64,000 nt of DNA from an uncultured Roseburia sp. (GCA_944380515.1 CALWHT010000050.1:1-64000); one strand, 5' to 3'; shown: positions 35,252-45,583, counted from the stretch's first letter. The notes: a model not told the origin generated them from the letters alone. Numbers and translations are program-made.

Positions 35252-35308
35252 AAGCGCAGGGACATTTTTAGGATAAAGGTACGAACAACATAAAGGGGGA
35301 CATCAGAC

Positions 35309-35575
35309 ATGCAGATAACGGACGTGAGAATCAGAAAAGTAGAAAAAGAAGGAAAGATGAAAGCGGTGGTATCCATCACAATCGACGAGGAATTTGTTGT
35401 ACACGATATTAAGATTATCGAAGGGGAAAAGGGTCTTTTTATCGCAATGCCGAGCCGGAAAGCGGCGGACGGCGAATACCGCGATATCGCACATCCAATC
35501 AATTCGGAGACCAGGGAGCGGATCCAGAGACTTATTTTAGAGAAGTATGAGGAGACGCTGGCTGCCGAAGAATAA
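35309..35575 (+). CDS. spoVG: SpoVG, RNA-binding regulator
   Basis: The 88-residue protein has the full SpoVG pattern: [20 protein letters not shown] at the start, [20 protein letters not shown] in the middle and the helix [10 protein letters not shown] near the end. SpoVG binds RNA and DNA and affects septation, sporulation and virulence genes. AAAGGGGGAC precedes the ATG. The order spoVG - glmU-like - pth - mfd matches Bacillus. Confidence 0.97.
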   Translation: MQITDVRIRKVEKEGKMKAVVSITIDEEFVVHDIKIIEGEKGLFIAMPSRKAADGEYRDIAHPINSETRERIQRLILEKYEETLAAEE

Positions 35576-35623
35576 GGAGCATGCAGGGGATAGCAAATAA
35601 TATATATAATGTAAGGGGAAAAT

Positions 35624-35666
35624 AAACTGCCGTATCGGTGCGGGAAGGCGCCGGTACGGCAGTTTT
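35624..35666 (+). terminator. terminator after spoVG
   Basis: AAACTGCCGTA and TACGGCAGTTT pair, with further inner pairing, followed by TTTT. Confidence 0.9.
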
Positions 35667-35689
35667 TGAGTTCATCAGAAACAAAACGC

Positions 35690-35717
35690 TTGTAAAATCC
35701 CAAAACTACGGTAAAAT
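35690..35717 (+). promoter_or_regulatory. promoter of the glmU-like - pth - mfd unit
   Basis: TTGTAA (35690-35695) and TAAAAT (35712-35717) are 16 bases apart, about 50 bases before the start. Confidence 0.6.
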
Positions 35718-35768
35718 GAAATTTAGACTGTAAATAACGATAATCACAGATAGACGAGGAGGCTTCCA

Positions 35769-36527
35769 ATGGAGGAATTAAAAGCGGTGATTCTGGCGGC
35801 AGGCAAAGGAACCAGAATGAAATCGGATTTGCCGAAGGTTGTACACACGATAGAGGGGAAATGTCTGGTCGATTATGTCGTCGACGCGGCTATCGGAGCA
35901 GGAGCCGAAGATATTTGCCTGGTCGTGGGCTATAAATATGAAATTGTGCGGGAGTCCGTCCGGCATCAGGAGGTGCGCTTTGTACTTCAGGAGCAGCAGC
36001 TTGGTACTGGCCATGCCGTCAGATGCGCGAAGGATTTTCTGGGGGATGAGGGACAGACGATGATTCTGTTCGGCGATGCTCCTCTCATTACCGCAGAAAC
36101 ATTGCTGCGCTTAAAGGAATACCACGTGAAAAACAACAATACGGTTACGGTGCTCTCCGCAATGGTGGAGGATCCGACCGGCTACGGAAGAATCATAAGG
36201 GACGCGGAAGGGAATTTCGTAAAGAGTGTTGAGCATAAGGACGCGAGTGAAGAAGAATTAAAATCACATGAGATAAACTCCGGTATGTATATCTTTGATA
36301 CCCGGGAGTTAAAGGAAGCCCTCGAAAAAATACAGCCGAACAATGCGCAGGGAGAATATTATCTGCCTGATACGCTGACAATTATTAGGGAAAAGGGAAA
36401 AAAGGTTGACGCGTTTGCGCTGGAGGACGATGAGGATATTACCGGGGTCAACGACCAGGAGCAGCTTGCGGCTGCGGCAGCCGTAATTCGCAGAAGAAAT
36501 GCACAAAGGAGTACGTCATGTTTTTGA
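35769..36527 (+). CDS. GlmU-like nucleotidyltransferase lacking the acetyltransferase domain
   Basis: The 252-residue protein matches the N-terminal uridylyltransferase half of GlmU: LKAVILAAGKGTRMKSDLPK, QEQQLGTGHAV, LFGDAPLI, INSGMYIFDT, NAQGEYYLPDT and GVNDQEQLA. It stops right after this domain, where normal GlmU (about 450 residues) continues into a left-handed beta-helix acetyltransferase. The reaction should be UTP plus GlcNAc-1-phosphate to UDP-GlcNAc. Acetylation would have to come from another protein. It overlaps pth by ten bases. Confidence 0.85.
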   Translation: MEELKAVILAAGKGTRMKSDLPKVVHTIEGKCLVDYVVDAAIGAGAEDICLVVGYKYEIVRESVRHQEVRFVLQEQQLGTGHAVRCAKDFLGDEGQTMILFGDAPLITAETLLRLKEYHVKNNNTVTVLSAMVEDPTGYGRIIRDAEGNFVKSVEHKDASEEELKSHEINSGMYIFDTRELKEALEKIQPNNAQGEYYLPDTLTIIREKGKKVDAFALEDDEDITGVNDQEQLAAAAAVIRRRNAQRSTSCF

Positions 36528-37105
36528 TCGTCGGACTTGGAAATCCGGGCAGGCAGTATGAGCATACCAGACATAATGTGGGATTTGATGTCATGGATGC
36601 CATTGCGGAGAAATATAATATCAGTATCAGTGAGAAAAAGCACAAGGCGCTCTGCGGAAAGGGCGTCATAAACGGCGTAAAGGTAGTTCTCGCGAAGCCG
36701 CAGACCTTTATGAACTTAAGCGGTGAAAGTGTGGAGAGCCTTCTTTCCTATTATAAACTGGACCCGGAGGAGGAAATGCTTGTCATTTATGACGACATCA
36801 GCCTTGCGCCGGGAAATCTGCGTATCCGAAAAAAGGGAAGCGCGGGCGGCCACAACGGCATCAAAAATATCATCGCGCAGACAGGTACACAGAATTTTCT
36901 GCGTATAAAAGTCGGTGTCGGGGAAAAGCCGAAGGGCTGGGATCTGGCAGATTATGTGCTGGGACGTTTTGATGAGGACGAGCGGGCGGCTGTCGAGGAA
37001 GCGATTGGGCACGCCGTTTTGGCGGCGGAGCTTATGCTGCAGGGGGAAGTCGATGCGGCAATGAACGAATTTAACGCAAAGAAGAAGGAGCCGCGCGAAG
37101 CATAA
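36518..37105 (+). CDS. pth: peptidyl-tRNA hydrolase
   Basis: The 195-residue protein contains the family signatures VGLGNPGRQYEHTRHNVGFD (with the catalytic His), KPQTFMNLSGESV and GSAGGHNGIKNI. It frees tRNA from prematurely released peptidyl-tRNA. GGAG stands before the ATG, which lies inside the end of the glmU-like gene, so the two are coupled. The length is normal. Confidence 0.97.
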   Translation: MFLIVGLGNPGRQYEHTRHNVGFDVMDAIAEKYNISISEKKHKALCGKGVINGVKVVLAKPQTFMNLSGESVESLLSYYKLDPEEEMLVIYDDISLAPGNLRIRKKGSAGGHNGIKNIIAQTGTQNFLRIKVGVGEKPKGWDLADYVLGRFDEDERAAVEEAIGHAVLAAELMLQGEVDAAMNEFNAKKKEPREA

Positions 37106-37141
37106 GTCCGGCGGCGAAAACGTTTTGGAATGGAGATTGGC

Positions 37142-40100
37142 ATGAAAACGTTTACGGAACCTCTGCTGGGGTTAAAAGAATTTGAAGACCTGCAGTCCAT
37201 GCTGCCGAAGCTAAGCGGCATCGTACAGATATCGGGCTGCATAGACGCGGCAAAGCCGCATTTGATGTATAGCGTAAACAATGGTTCCGGCAGCAGAATC
37301 ATCGTTACGTTTCAGGAGCAGCGTGCAAAGGAGCTGTGCGAGGAATATCGGTTTTTCGACAAAAAGGCCGCATATTATCCGGCAAAGGATATTCTGTTCT
37401 ATCAGTCGGACATTCAGGGCAATGTACTGACGGCGGAGCGGATTAACGCCTTAAAGCTCCTTGCGGAGGAAAAATCCTGCACTATAATAACTACATTTGA
37501 CGCATTAATGAACCCGATGCCGGAGCCGGAAAAATTCATTCAGGCGGTGACGAAAATCGCGGTCGGCGATACGGTCCATTTAGAGAAGCTGACCAGGCAC
37601 CTCGTCGAGCTGGGATATGAAAAAAATTATCAGGCGGAGGCGATGGGTGAGTTTTCCGTCCGGGGAGGAATTATCGATGTATTTCCGCTGACGGAGGAAA
37701 ATCCGATCCGAATCGAGCTGTGGGGGGATGAGGTGGATTCCATCCGCTCGTTTGACGCGAAAAGCCAGCGCTCCGTGGAAAATCTGAACGAAGTCCATAT
37801 TTATCCGGCCTGTGAGCTGGTTTTAAGCCCGAAAGAGCGGGAGGCCGGGCTGCAGCGCATCTTAGAGGAAGCCGGGCAGGTGTCGGCAAAGCTGAAAAAG
37901 GAAATGAAAACAGAGGAGGCATACCGTGTGAAGGCGGCTGCGGAGCAGCTTGCCGAGGCGGCCGGAGAGCTTGGCATCAGCGCCGGGCTGGATGCCTACC
38001 TCTCTTATTTTTGCGGGGAGCGCGTTTCGCTTCTGGACTATTTTGACAGGGAGGGCACCGTTATTTTTCTGGATGAGGCCCTGCGCTGCATCGAGCGGGG
38101 AACGGCGACCGAGACAGAGTTTTCCGAGAGCATGAAGCAGCGGCTCGAAAAGGGATATATTCTGCCCGGGCAGATGCGCGAGCTGTTTTCCTGCAAAGAA
38201 ATACTGGCGAAAATCCAGAACCGCAGATGTATTTCGCTGGCCGCGCTGGAGCGCAAGAGCAGCCACCTGGATATAAAGATGAAGTTCTCCATCGATTCGA
38301 GGACGGTGAACCCCTACAACAACAGTTTTGAGCTTTTAGTGCGCGATTTGACGCGATATAAGAAAAACGGCTCCCGGGTCGTTCTGCTTTCCAGCTCGAG
38401 AACGCGGGCAAAACGCCTGGCGGAGGATTTTCTGCAGGAGGGCTTAAATGCTTTTTATTCGGAGGATTTTGACCATGAAGTGAAGCCGGGAGAAATTATG
38501 GTCGGCTACGGCAAGGTCAAAAAGGGCTACGAGTATCCTCTGCTGAAATTCGCGGTTATCTCCGAGAGTGATATTTTCGGCGGGGAAAAGAAGAAAAAGA
38601 AGCGCCGCCGTACCTATGAGGGAGAAAAAATAGCAAGCTTTACGGATTTGCATGTCGGCGATTATGTTGTGCATGAAAACCACGGGCTGGGAATCTACCG
38701 GGGCATCGAGAAGATTGAGGTTGATAAAACCATCAAGGATTATATCAAAATCGAGTACGCGGGGGGCGGAAATCTCTATATTCTGGCGACGCAGTTAGAG
38801 CTGATTCAAAAGTATGCGGGCGCCGACGCCAAAAAGCCGAAGCTCAATAAGCTGGGCGGACAGGAGTGGAACCGGACCAAAACAAAGGTGCGGGGAGCGG
38901 TCAAAGAGATCGCGCAGGATTTGGTGGCGCTTTATGCCGAAAGACAGAATAAGAAGGGCTTCGTCTACGGGCCGGACACGGTATGGCAGAAGGAATTTGA
39001 GGAAATGTTTCCGTTTGAGGAGACCGAGGACCAGGAGCTTGCGATTGAGGCGACCAAACGTGACATGGAGAGCACGAAAATTATGGACCGCCTTATCTGC
39101 GGGGATGTGGGTTACGGAAAGACGGAAATCGCGATTCGTGCGGCATTTAAGGCGGTGCAGGACGGAAAACAGGTGGCGTTTCTGGTGCCGACGACAATCC
39201 TCGCACAGCAGCACTACAACAATTTTGTGCAGCGCATGAAGGATTTTCCCGTAAACGTAGATTTGCTTTGCCGGTTCCGCAGTCCCGCCGAGCAGAAAAA
39301 AACCATTGAGGGACTCAAAAAGGGAAGCGTGGATATCGTCATCGGGACGCACCGTCTTCTGTCAAAGGACGTGGCGTATAAGGATTTGGGTCTGCTGATG
39401 ATTGATGAGGAGCAGCGCTTCGGCGTTGCCCATAAGGAGAAAATTAAACAGTTAAAGACCGACATTGACGTGCTGACTTTAACGGCGACGCCGATTCCGC
39501 GAACGCTGCATATGAGCCTGATTGGCATCCGTGATATGAGCGTTTTAGAGGAGCCGCCGATGGACCGTCTGCCCATACAGACCTATGTGATGGAATATAA
39601 CGAGGAGCTTGTGCGGGAGGCAATCGCAAGAGAACTGGCCCGCGGCGGACAGGCGTATTACGTCTATAACAGGGTTCGGGAGATTGCCGACGTGGCGGCG
39701 AAAATCGCGGAGCTGGTGCCCGAGGCGAATGTCGCCTGCGCGCACGGCCAGATGAAGGAGACCGAGCTGGAAAATATCATGTATCGTTTCATCAACGGGG
39801 AAATTGACGTGCTCGTTTCCACGACGATTATTGAGACCGGTCTTGACATCTCAAACGTCAATACCATGATCATTCATGATGCCGACAATATGGGACTTTC
39901 ACAGCTTTATCAGCTTCGGGGCCGGGTCGGAAGGTCAAACAGGACGTCCTATGCATTTTTGATGTATAAGCGGGATAAAATGCTAAAGGAGGTCGCGGAG
40001 AAGCGTCTTGCCGCCATCCGGGAATACACCGAGCTTGGAAGCGGCTTTAAAATTGCCATGCGGGATTTGGAAATCCGGGGAGCGGGCAATCTTCTGGGTG

Positions 40101-40711
40101 CGGAGCAGCACGGGCATATGGAGGCCGTGGGCTACGATTTATACTGCAAGATGCTGGGTGAGGCGGTCAAGCAGGCGAAGGGCATGCAGGTGGAAGAAAG
40201 CTTTGATACCTCAATTGATATTGATATCGACGCTTATATTCCGGCTGCCTATATCCCCAATGAGTTCCAGAAGCTGGATATTTATAAACGGATCGCCGGC
40301 ATCGAGACGCAGGAGGAGACGGAGGAAATGACCGAGGAGCTGATAGACCGGTTCGGAGACCCGCCGAAATCCGTGGAAAATCTGCTTTCGATTGCAAAAA
40401 TAAAGTCTATGGCGCACCGGGTATATTTTACGGAGGCTGCCCAAAAGGGCGACACCTTAAAGTTCACTTTGTATGGAAAGGCAAAAATCAATGTGGCGAA
40501 AATTCCCGAATTTGTGGAGAGCTGCGGTGCGGGCGTCACATTTACCGCGGATGCAAAGGCCCCGTATTTTACCTGCGTCCTTAAGAGAAATTCGCGTGAC
40601 AAAAATGTGGATATCCAAAAGGTGCTGGAAGAATTTCTTGCGTCTGCGGCGGTCTTTTTACTCCCGGAGGAGCCGAAAAATACTTGCGGGTTCGACCAAA
40701 AGGCACTATAA
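37142..40711 (+). CDS. mfd: transcription-repair coupling factor
   Basis: The 1189-residue protein has the whole Mfd layout. A UvrB-like N-terminal part spans about residues 1-350. The RNA polymerase-interacting CarD-like domain is at about 500-570 ([20 protein letters not shown]). The superfamily 2 translocase has Walker [12 protein letters not shown] at about 655, DEEQRFG at about 755, and [11 protein letters not shown] near 925. A D7 domain is at the C-terminus. It removes stalled RNA polymerase and recruits UvrA. The ATG at 37142 has GGAG six bases before; an ATG 12 bases upstream is possible. Confidence 0.97.
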   Translation: MKTFTEPLLGLKEFEDLQSMLPKLSGIVQISGCIDAAKPHLMYSVNNGSGSRIIVTFQEQRAKELCEEYRFFDKKAAYYPAKDILFYQSDIQGNVLTAERINALKLLAEEKSCTIITTFDALMNPMPEPEKFIQAVTKIAVGDTVHLEKLTRHLVELGYEKNYQAEAMGEFSVRGGIIDVFPLTEENPIRIELWGDEVDSIRSFDAKSQRSVENLNEVHIYPACELVLSPKEREAGLQRILEEAGQVSAKLKKEMKTEEAYRVKAAAEQLAEAAGELGISAGLDAYLSYFCGERVSLLDYFDREGTVIFLDEALRCIERGTATETEFSESMKQRLEKGYILPGQMRELFSCKEILAKIQNRRCISLAALERKSSHLDIKMKFSIDSRTVNPYNNSFELLVRDLTRYKKNGSRVVLLSSSRTRAKRLAEDFLQEGLNAFYSEDFDHEVKPGEIMVGYGKVKKGYEYPLLKFAVISESDIFGGEKKKKKRRRTYEGEKIASFTDLHVGDYVVHENHGLGIYRGIEKIEVDKTIKDYIKIEYAGGGNLYILATQLELIQKYAGADAKKPKLNKLGGQEWNRTKTKVRGAVKEIAQDLVALYAERQNKKGFVYGPDTVWQKEFEEMFPFEETEDQELAIEATKRDMESTKIMDRLICGDVGYGKTEIAIRAAFKAVQDGKQVAFLVPTTILAQQHYNNFVQRMKDFPVNVDLLCRFRSPAEQKKTIEGLKKGSVDIVIGTHRLLSKDVAYKDLGLLMIDEEQRFGVAHKEKIKQLKTDIDVLTLTATPIPRTLHMSLIGIRDMSVLEEPPMDRLPIQTYVMEYNEELVREAIARELARGGQAYYVYNRVREIADVAAKIAELVPEANVACAHGQMKETELENIMYRFINGEIDVLVSTTIIETGLDISNVNTMIIHDADNMGLSQLYQLRGRVGRSNRTSYAFLMYKRDKMLKEVAEKRLAAIREYTELGSGFKIAMRDLEIRGAGNLLGAEQHGHMEAVGYDLYCKMLGEAVKQAKGMQVEESFDTSIDIDIDAYIPAAYIPNEFQKLDIYKRIAGIETQEETEEMTEELIDRFGDPPKSVENLLSIAKIKSMAHRVYFTEAAQKGDTLKFTLYGKAKINVAKIPEFVESCGAGVTFTADAKAPYFTCVLKRNSRDKNVDIQKVLEEFLASAAVFLLPEEPKNTCGFDQKAL

Positions 40712-40744
40712 TAAAAAAAGCGACTGCCATGACAGGAGGAAAAA

Positions 40745-40831
40745 GAGTGAAAAATAAATTTTTCACTCGCAAGTTTGTGTCTGCGCGCTGCTTGACAGCA
40801 AACTTATTATGCGCAAAAAGCAGCGCAGAAA
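40745..40831 (+). repeat. structured intergenic element (nested inverted repeats), resembles the one at 50528
   Basis: GAGTGAAAAAT pairs with ATTTTTCACTC (40745-40768). Directly after it, AAGTTTG pairs with CAAACTT and TCTGCGC-GCTGCTT with AAGCAGC-GCAGA. Both this element and that at 50528 start with GTGAAAAATAA, end the first stem with TTTTTCAC and continue with CGCAA. The function is unknown; terminator, mobile small repeat or RNA structure are all possible. Confidence 0.55.
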
Positions 40832-40843
40832 TGAGGAAAAACA

Positions 40844-41896
40844 ATGAACGGAAGAAAACATATGGCGCTGCTGCTCGGCGGTGTGATGGCGGTATCTGCA
40901 CTTGCGGGCTGCGGCGGAATTGATAAGGATAAAACGGTGGCGACCTTAAACGGGGAGCCGGTGACACTGGGAATCGCGAATTTTGCGGCGCGGTTTCAGC
41001 AGGCGGGCTACGATGATTTTTATGTGGCCTATTTTGGCGAGAATGTCTGGAGCTCTGATTTATACGGCAACGGGAGCACCATGCAGGAAACGATTAAGGA
41101 CAGTGTCATGGAGAGCCTTGAGGACATGTATGTCTTAAAGCTTCATATGGACGAGTACGATGTTGTGCTGACGGACGAGGAGGAGGCGGCCATCTCCGAT
41201 GCGGCTGCGGCTTTTCTGTCGGATAACTCCGACGATGCGATCGAGGCGCTTGGTGCCACACAGGAAATCGTGGAGGAGTATCTTCAGTTATCCACGATTC
41301 AGCATAAGATGTATGACGCCATTATCGCGGACGCCGATACGGAGGTGACGGACGAGGAGGCAAAGACGAGCGCGTACAGCTACGTGAATATTTCAAAAAC
41401 CTCCTACACGGATGACGAGGGCAACACAGTGGAATACACGGAGGAGGAATTAACGGAGCTTTCTGAGACGGCGGAGAGCTTTGCCGCCGATGCGGCTGCG
41501 GACGGGCTTGAGGAAGCTGCCGAAACCGCAGGCTATACGGTGAGCAGCGGAACCTTCACACAGGATGATTCCGGTCTGGATGAGGATGTCCTTGCGGCCT
41601 TAAAAGAGCTGGGAGAAGGGGAGGTTTCCGGGCTGATCGATACGGACAGCGCGTATTATGTCGTGCGTCTGGATCAGGAAGTGGACGAAGAAGCTACCGA
41701 GGAAAACCGCGCGAATATTATAGAGCAGCGTCAGTCGGATTTGTATGATGAAGTGCTCGAGGGCTGGAAAGAGGGCGTTGAGTGGGTGGTAGATACGGAT
41801 GTCTGGGACACCGTAACCTTTGACAATTTATTCACCACTGTTGTACAGAGTACCGAGACGGAAGCGGTGGAAGCGACCGAGGAAGCAACAGAATAA
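40844..41896 (+). CDS. PrsA/SurA-like lipoprotein (peptidyl-prolyl isomerase family)
   Basis: The 350-residue protein has a lipoprotein signal (MALLLGGVMAVSALAGC, Cys at residue 23). An N-terminal SurA-like helical domain (VATLNGEPVTLGIANF) follows, then a region at about 190-290 like a diverged parvulin domain (EGEVSGLIDTDSAYYVVRLD), and an acidic tail. PrsA-like lipoproteins help fold exported proteins outside the membrane. The central part is very rich in Asp/Glu/Ala, and the isomerase site residues are not clearly kept. It follows mfd by 132 bases that hold a structured element. Confidence 0.8.
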   Translation: MNGRKHMALLLGGVMAVSALAGCGGIDKDKTVATLNGEPVTLGIANFAARFQQAGYDDFYVAYFGENVWSSDLYGNGSTMQETIKDSVMESLEDMYVLKLHMDEYDVVLTDEEEAAISDAAAAFLSDNSDDAIEALGATQEIVEEYLQLSTIQHKMYDAIIADADTEVTDEEAKTSAYSYVNISKTSYTDDEGNTVEYTEEELTELSETAESFAADAAADGLEEAAETAGYTVSSGTFTQDDSGLDEDVLAALKELGEGEVSGLIDTDSAYYVVRLDQEVDEEATEENRANIIEQRQSDLYDEVLEGWKEGVEWVVDTDVWDTVTFDNLFTTVVQSTETEAVEATEEATE

Positions 41897-41906
41897 CGGC
41901 AGCAGG

Positions 41907-41937
41907 AAAGACGCTGGACAAGGTCCGGCGTCTTTTT
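41907..41937 (+). terminator. terminator after the PrsA-like gene
   Basis: AAAGACGC and GGAC pair with GTCC and GCGTCTTT around a three-base loop, followed by T. Confidence 0.9.
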
Positions 41938-41967
41938 GGTAAAAAACAGCAGTGGGAGAGAAAATGA

Positions 41968-42477
41968 ATGAAAAAAGATAACATTGTATTAATAGGAATG
42001 CCCGGAGTGGGGAAAAGTACCATTGGAGTGGTGCTTGCCAAGGTTCTGGGCTATCAGTTTGTGGATGCGGATTTACTCATTCAGAGAGAAGAAGGAAAAT
42101 TACTGCATGAAATTATAGAGGAAGCAGGGACAGAGGGCTTTATCGCGGTCGAAAACCGCGTCAACAGCAAAATTTCAGCGTCCCATTCCATCATCGCGAC
42201 CGGGGGGAGCGTTGTGTACGGTACGGAGGCGATGACCCATTTAAAGGAAATCGGAACGGTAATTTATTTAAAGCTTCCCTACGAGGAGCTTGCGGCGCGT
42301 CTGTCCGATATCAGGGGCAGGGGAGTCGTATTGCGGGAGGGTCAGACCCTGCGGGATTTGTATGAGGAACGCGCGCCCCTGTATGAAAAATACGCCGACC
42401 TTACGGTGGAGGAGCGCGGTTTAAATGTGGAGCAGACAATTGATAAAATCTTGGAGCTGAAGGAACAATTCGGATGA
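41968..42477 (+). CDS. shikimate kinase-like P-loop protein
   Basis: The 169-residue protein has Walker A GMPGVGKST, the substrate-side DAD, a GFIAVE segment, ATGGSV and RAPLYEKYADLTV, in shikimate kinase order and size. Two substrate-binding features differ: the Arg of the GFR motif (Arg58 in E. coli AroK) is Ile here, and GGG reads GGS. Shikimate kinase phosphorylates shikimate in aromatic synthesis; loss of that Arg suggests another substrate. The stop overlaps the next gene by four bases. Confidence 0.75.
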   Translation: MKKDNIVLIGMPGVGKSTIGVVLAKVLGYQFVDADLLIQREEGKLLHEIIEEAGTEGFIAVENRVNSKISASHSIIATGGSVVYGTEAMTHLKEIGTVIYLKLPYEELAARLSDIRGRGVVLREGQTLRDLYEERAPLYEKYADLTVEERGLNVEQTIDKILELKEQFG

Positions 42478-44093
42478 AAAACGGGATATTTTCAAAAAAA
42501 ATGCTGGCTCAGGCGGCAGCGGCGGCCTCTCTGCTGCTGCTGCTTTTGCTTGGCGTTTCGGCCTTCCGGGAATATGGAATCGGCCAGAAATACCAGCGTG
42601 TACTGATAGACGGGCAGGTAATCGGCTGCACATCGGCGGGTGTGAATGTGAAAGACGTGTTTTTGGCTGCGAGGAGAGAGCTTGCGGCCGAGGCCGATGA
42701 GCGGCTGCGCATGGATTATGAGTGGAGCGTGGAAACTGCGGACGAGCCTTTCGTCCGCCTGCTTGGCACGGAAGAATTAAAAGAAAGCTTAAAAGCTGTA
42801 TTGACCGAAAAAATCATAAGCGGCGGAGAGCAGGCGTATACGGTGGCAATCGGCTCCTATCGCGGCAATTTCGCGAGCCTTGAAGAAGTGCAGCAATTTT
42901 TAAATCAGGTCAAGGCGGAGACGGACGGGGACGGTGCATTTACGACTGAGGTATCGCCGTTGGACGGGCATATCAGCGGAATACTGACCGCCGGACTCAC
43001 GGAGAACCGTAAAGAGGCTTCCGGGGAGAAAGAGGAGAATGACGCGGCCGTTTTTGGCGGCCCTTATGCCGGTGCGCTTTCCAACATGGCCGTAACCTGG
43101 GACGGGCTTTTGGCGGAGGAAGCGTCGTCGCCCTCCGCGGGAGTCTTTCTTGGTACGGCGGACGCGATTGAGGGGGCCGGGACTGTGGAAAAATATCAGA
43201 CCGGAATCCTCGATATGGAATTTGTCGAGTGTGTGGAGATCTATGAAAATTATGTGGCGGAGGACGAGCTGACGAATATCGGGGAGGCGGTCGCCGAAGT
43301 CACAAAAGAAAAAGAATCGAATAAAATATATGTAGTAGAGAGCGGCGATTGTCTCTCGGTGATCGCAATGGACAATAATACGAGCGTTTCGTCCATTGTG
43401 GCGTTGAACGGGCTTTCCAATGCGGATGACATCCGCGAAGGGCAGGAACTGATCATCGCGGTTCCGGAGCCGGATTTAAAGCTCCGCGTGACTGTGGGAG
43501 AGGTATACGAGGAGGATTACGAGGAAGAACCGGTAATCATAGAAAATGATTCCTGGTACACAACAAGGGAAGTGGTACTGGAGGAAGGAACGGTCGGACA
43601 CCGTGAGAGAAACGATGTTGTCGTTTATGAGAACGGAATGGAAATCAGCCGCGAGCTGGTGAACCAGAGAGTGATGAGCGAATCGCAGGCAGCGGTGATT
43701 GAGCGGGGGACCGTGATTCCGCCGACTTATATCAAGCCGATTTCGGGAGGACATTTTACATCCGGCTTCGGTTACCGGTGGGGCCGTCTGCATAGGGGCG
43801 TGGACTGGGGCTGCCCGGTGGGAACTACGGTGTTCGCGTCCTGCGGAGGAACAGTCATCCAGGCGTCCTACAACGGCGGATACGGAAATAACGTTGTCAT
43901 CAGCCATCCGGATGGCCGCATGACAAGATATGCGCATAACAGTAAGCTTTTGGTCAGCGTCGGCCAGACGGTAGAGCAGGGAGAGCCGATTGCTTTAAGC
44001 GGAAATACCGGGCGCTCCACCGGACCGCATGTGCACTTTGAGATATATATTGACGGAGTGGCAGTCAATCCGCTTAATTATATCAGCAATTAG
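42474..44093 (+). CDS. LysM - G5 - M23 peptidoglycan peptidase
   Basis: The 539-residue protein has an N-terminal membrane segment (about residues 10-28) and a long variable region. A LysM domain follows (about 283-327, YVVESGDCLSVIAMDNNTS), then a G5 domain (about 330-407) and a C-terminal M23 peptidase (about 422-535) with zinc residues in HRGVDW and GPHVHFEIY. M23 enzymes cut peptide cross-bridges; LysM binds glycan. This order resembles the wall-active endopeptidases common in Clostridia. It begins in a 4-base overlap with the shikimate kinase-like gene, an unusual pairing. Confidence 0.92.
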   Translation: MKNGIFSKKMLAQAAAAASLLLLLLLGVSAFREYGIGQKYQRVLIDGQVIGCTSAGVNVKDVFLAARRELAAEADERLRMDYEWSVETADEPFVRLLGTEELKESLKAVLTEKIISGGEQAYTVAIGSYRGNFASLEEVQQFLNQVKAETDGDGAFTTEVSPLDGHISGILTAGLTENRKEASGEKEENDAAVFGGPYAGALSNMAVTWDGLLAEEASSPSAGVFLGTADAIEGAGTVEKYQTGILDMEFVECVEIYENYVAEDELTNIGEAVAEVTKEKESNKIYVVESGDCLSVIAMDNNTSVSSIVALNGLSNADDIREGQELIIAVPEPDLKLRVTVGEVYEEDYEEEPVIIENDSWYTTREVVLEEGTVGHRERNDVVVYENGMEISRELVNQRVMSESQAAVIERGTVIPPTYIKPISGGHFTSGFGYRWGRLHRGVDWGCPVGTTVFASCGGTVIQASYNGGYGNNVVISHPDGRMTRYAHNSKLLVSVGQTVEQGEPIALSGNTGRSTGPHVHFEIYIDGVAVNPLNYISN

Positions 44094-44172
44094 CACAAAT
44101 CCGCCGCCCGGGTGCGGAAATCATGGGAATATCTGTATATTTACAGAGAAACGCAATTTGTGATATAATTGC

Positions 44173-44202
44173 TTGACAAAAGCGCATAATAGCTACTATA
44201 AT
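44173..44202 (+). promoter_or_regulatory. consensus promoter of murA
   Basis: Perfect TTGACA (44173-44178) and TATAAT (44197-44202) are 18 bases apart, 38 bases before the start. Confidence 0.85.
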
Positions 44203-44239
44203 TACGTGTTTGTATGGAAAAGGTTCGTAGAGGTGTGAT

Positions 44240-45532
44240 ATGGAACAATATGTCATTAAAGGGGGGAATCCGCTGGTCGGTGAGGTGGAAATCGGAGGCG
44301 CGAAAAACGCGGCGCTTGCGATTCTTTCCGCTGCGGTCATGACGGATGAGACCGTTACGATAGAAAATATACCCAATGTGAGGGACATCAATGTACTGCT
44401 GAATGCGGTACAGGAAATCGGGGCTAGGGTGGAGCGTACGGACGCGCATACGGTAAAGCTCAACGGCTCCTTTATCCACAATCTTGTCGTGGATAATGAA
44501 TACATCCGCAAAATCAGGGCGTCGTACTATCTGCTCGGTGCGCTGCTGGGAAAATATAAACACGCTGAGGTGGCGCTTCCGGGCGGCTGTGATATTGGAA
44601 GCAGGCCGTTTGATCTGCACCTGAAGGGCTTTCGGGCGCTTGGGGCTACCGTAGATATTCGCCACGGGCTTGTGGTGGCGTCTGCCGAAAAACTGAAGGG
44701 AACCCACATTTATCTGGATAAGGTTTCGGTAGGGGCGACCATCAATATTATGATGGCGGCCGTGATGGCGGAGGGAAAGACTACCATCGAAAACGCGGCA
44801 AAGGAGCCGCACGTGGTGGATGCCGCGAACTTTTTAAGCAGCATGGGCGCCAATATCAGGGGCGCGGGTACGGATGTCATCCGTATCGTCGGAGTAGAAA
44901 AGCTGCATAAGTCCGAATATTCCATTATTCCGGACCAGATTGAGGCCGGTACGTTTATGCTTGCCGCGGCGGCGACAAGGGGAGATGTGACGGTGAAAAA
45001 CGTGATACCGAAGCATTTGGAGGCAATCAGTGCAAAGCTTCTGGAAATCGGCTGTGAGGTGGAGGAATTTGACGACGCGGTGCGCGTGGTGTCCGCAAAG
45101 CCGCTGCAGCATACACAGGTGACGACGCTTCCCTACCCCGGCTTTCCGACCGATATGCAGCCGCAGATTGCGGTGGTTCTTGGAATGGCGCAGGGAACCA
45201 GCACCGTGACGGAGAGCATTTTCGAGAATCGGTTTAAATACGTCGGGGAACTGGCAAGAATGGGCGCAAACATCAAGGTGGAGAGCAATATCGCCATCAT
45301 AGGCGGCGTTGATAACTATACCGGGGCCCGTGTGAACGCGCCGGATCTGCGTGCCGGGGCAGCGCTTGTCATTGCGGGGCTTGCCGCGGAGGGGATCACC
45401 GTAGTTGACGATATATATTATATTGAGCGCGGCTATGAGGAATTTGAAAATAAGCTGGCCGCTTTGGGCGCTTTGATTGAGAAAGTAGGTACCGAGAAGG
45501 AAATCCAGAAGTTTACCTTAAAGGTTTCCTGA
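44240..45532 (+). CDS. murA: UDP-N-acetylglucosamine 1-carboxyvinyltransferase
   Basis: The 430-residue EPSP-synthase-family protein has the MurA pattern: GGNPLVGEVEIGGAKNAALA, LPGGCDIGSRPFDLHLKG with the catalytic Cys that fosfomycin blocks, DQIEAGTFMLAAA and PGFPTDMQPQ. It starts peptidoglycan precursor synthesis by adding enolpyruvate to UDP-GlcNAc. It is a single gene with its own promoter and terminator. The start follows AGGTGTGAT. Confidence 0.97.
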   Translation: MEQYVIKGGNPLVGEVEIGGAKNAALAILSAAVMTDETVTIENIPNVRDINVLLNAVQEIGARVERTDAHTVKLNGSFIHNLVVDNEYIRKIRASYYLLGALLGKYKHAEVALPGGCDIGSRPFDLHLKGFRALGATVDIRHGLVVASAEKLKGTHIYLDKVSVGATINIMMAAVMAEGKTTIENAAKEPHVVDAANFLSSMGANIRGAGTDVIRIVGVEKLHKSEYSIIPDQIEAGTFMLAAAATRGDVTVKNVIPKHLEAISAKLLEIGCEVEEFDDAVRVVSAKPLQHTQVTTLPYPGFPTDMQPQIAVVLGMAQGTSTVTESIFENRFKYVGELARMGANIKVESNIAIIGGVDNYTGARVNAPDLRAGAALVIAGLAAEGITVVDDIYYIERGYEEFENKLAALGALIEKVGTEKEIQKFTLKVS

Positions 45533-45539
45533 TAAAAAT

Positions 45540-45577
45540 AAAGACGGCATATCCGTAAAGCAGGAATGCCGTCTTTT
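45540..45577. terminator. bidirectional terminator between murA and the HD-GYP gene
   Basis: AAAGACGGCAT pairs with ATGCCGTCTTT and is flanked by T-rich sequence on both strands, between convergent genes. Confidence 0.88.
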
Positions 45578-45583
45578 TGTCCG

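Noticed and set aside
35252-35308. Sigma-H promoter before spoVG
   Set aside because: AGGATAA is present at about the right place for a sigma-H -35, but no GAAT-type -10 follows at the required distance.
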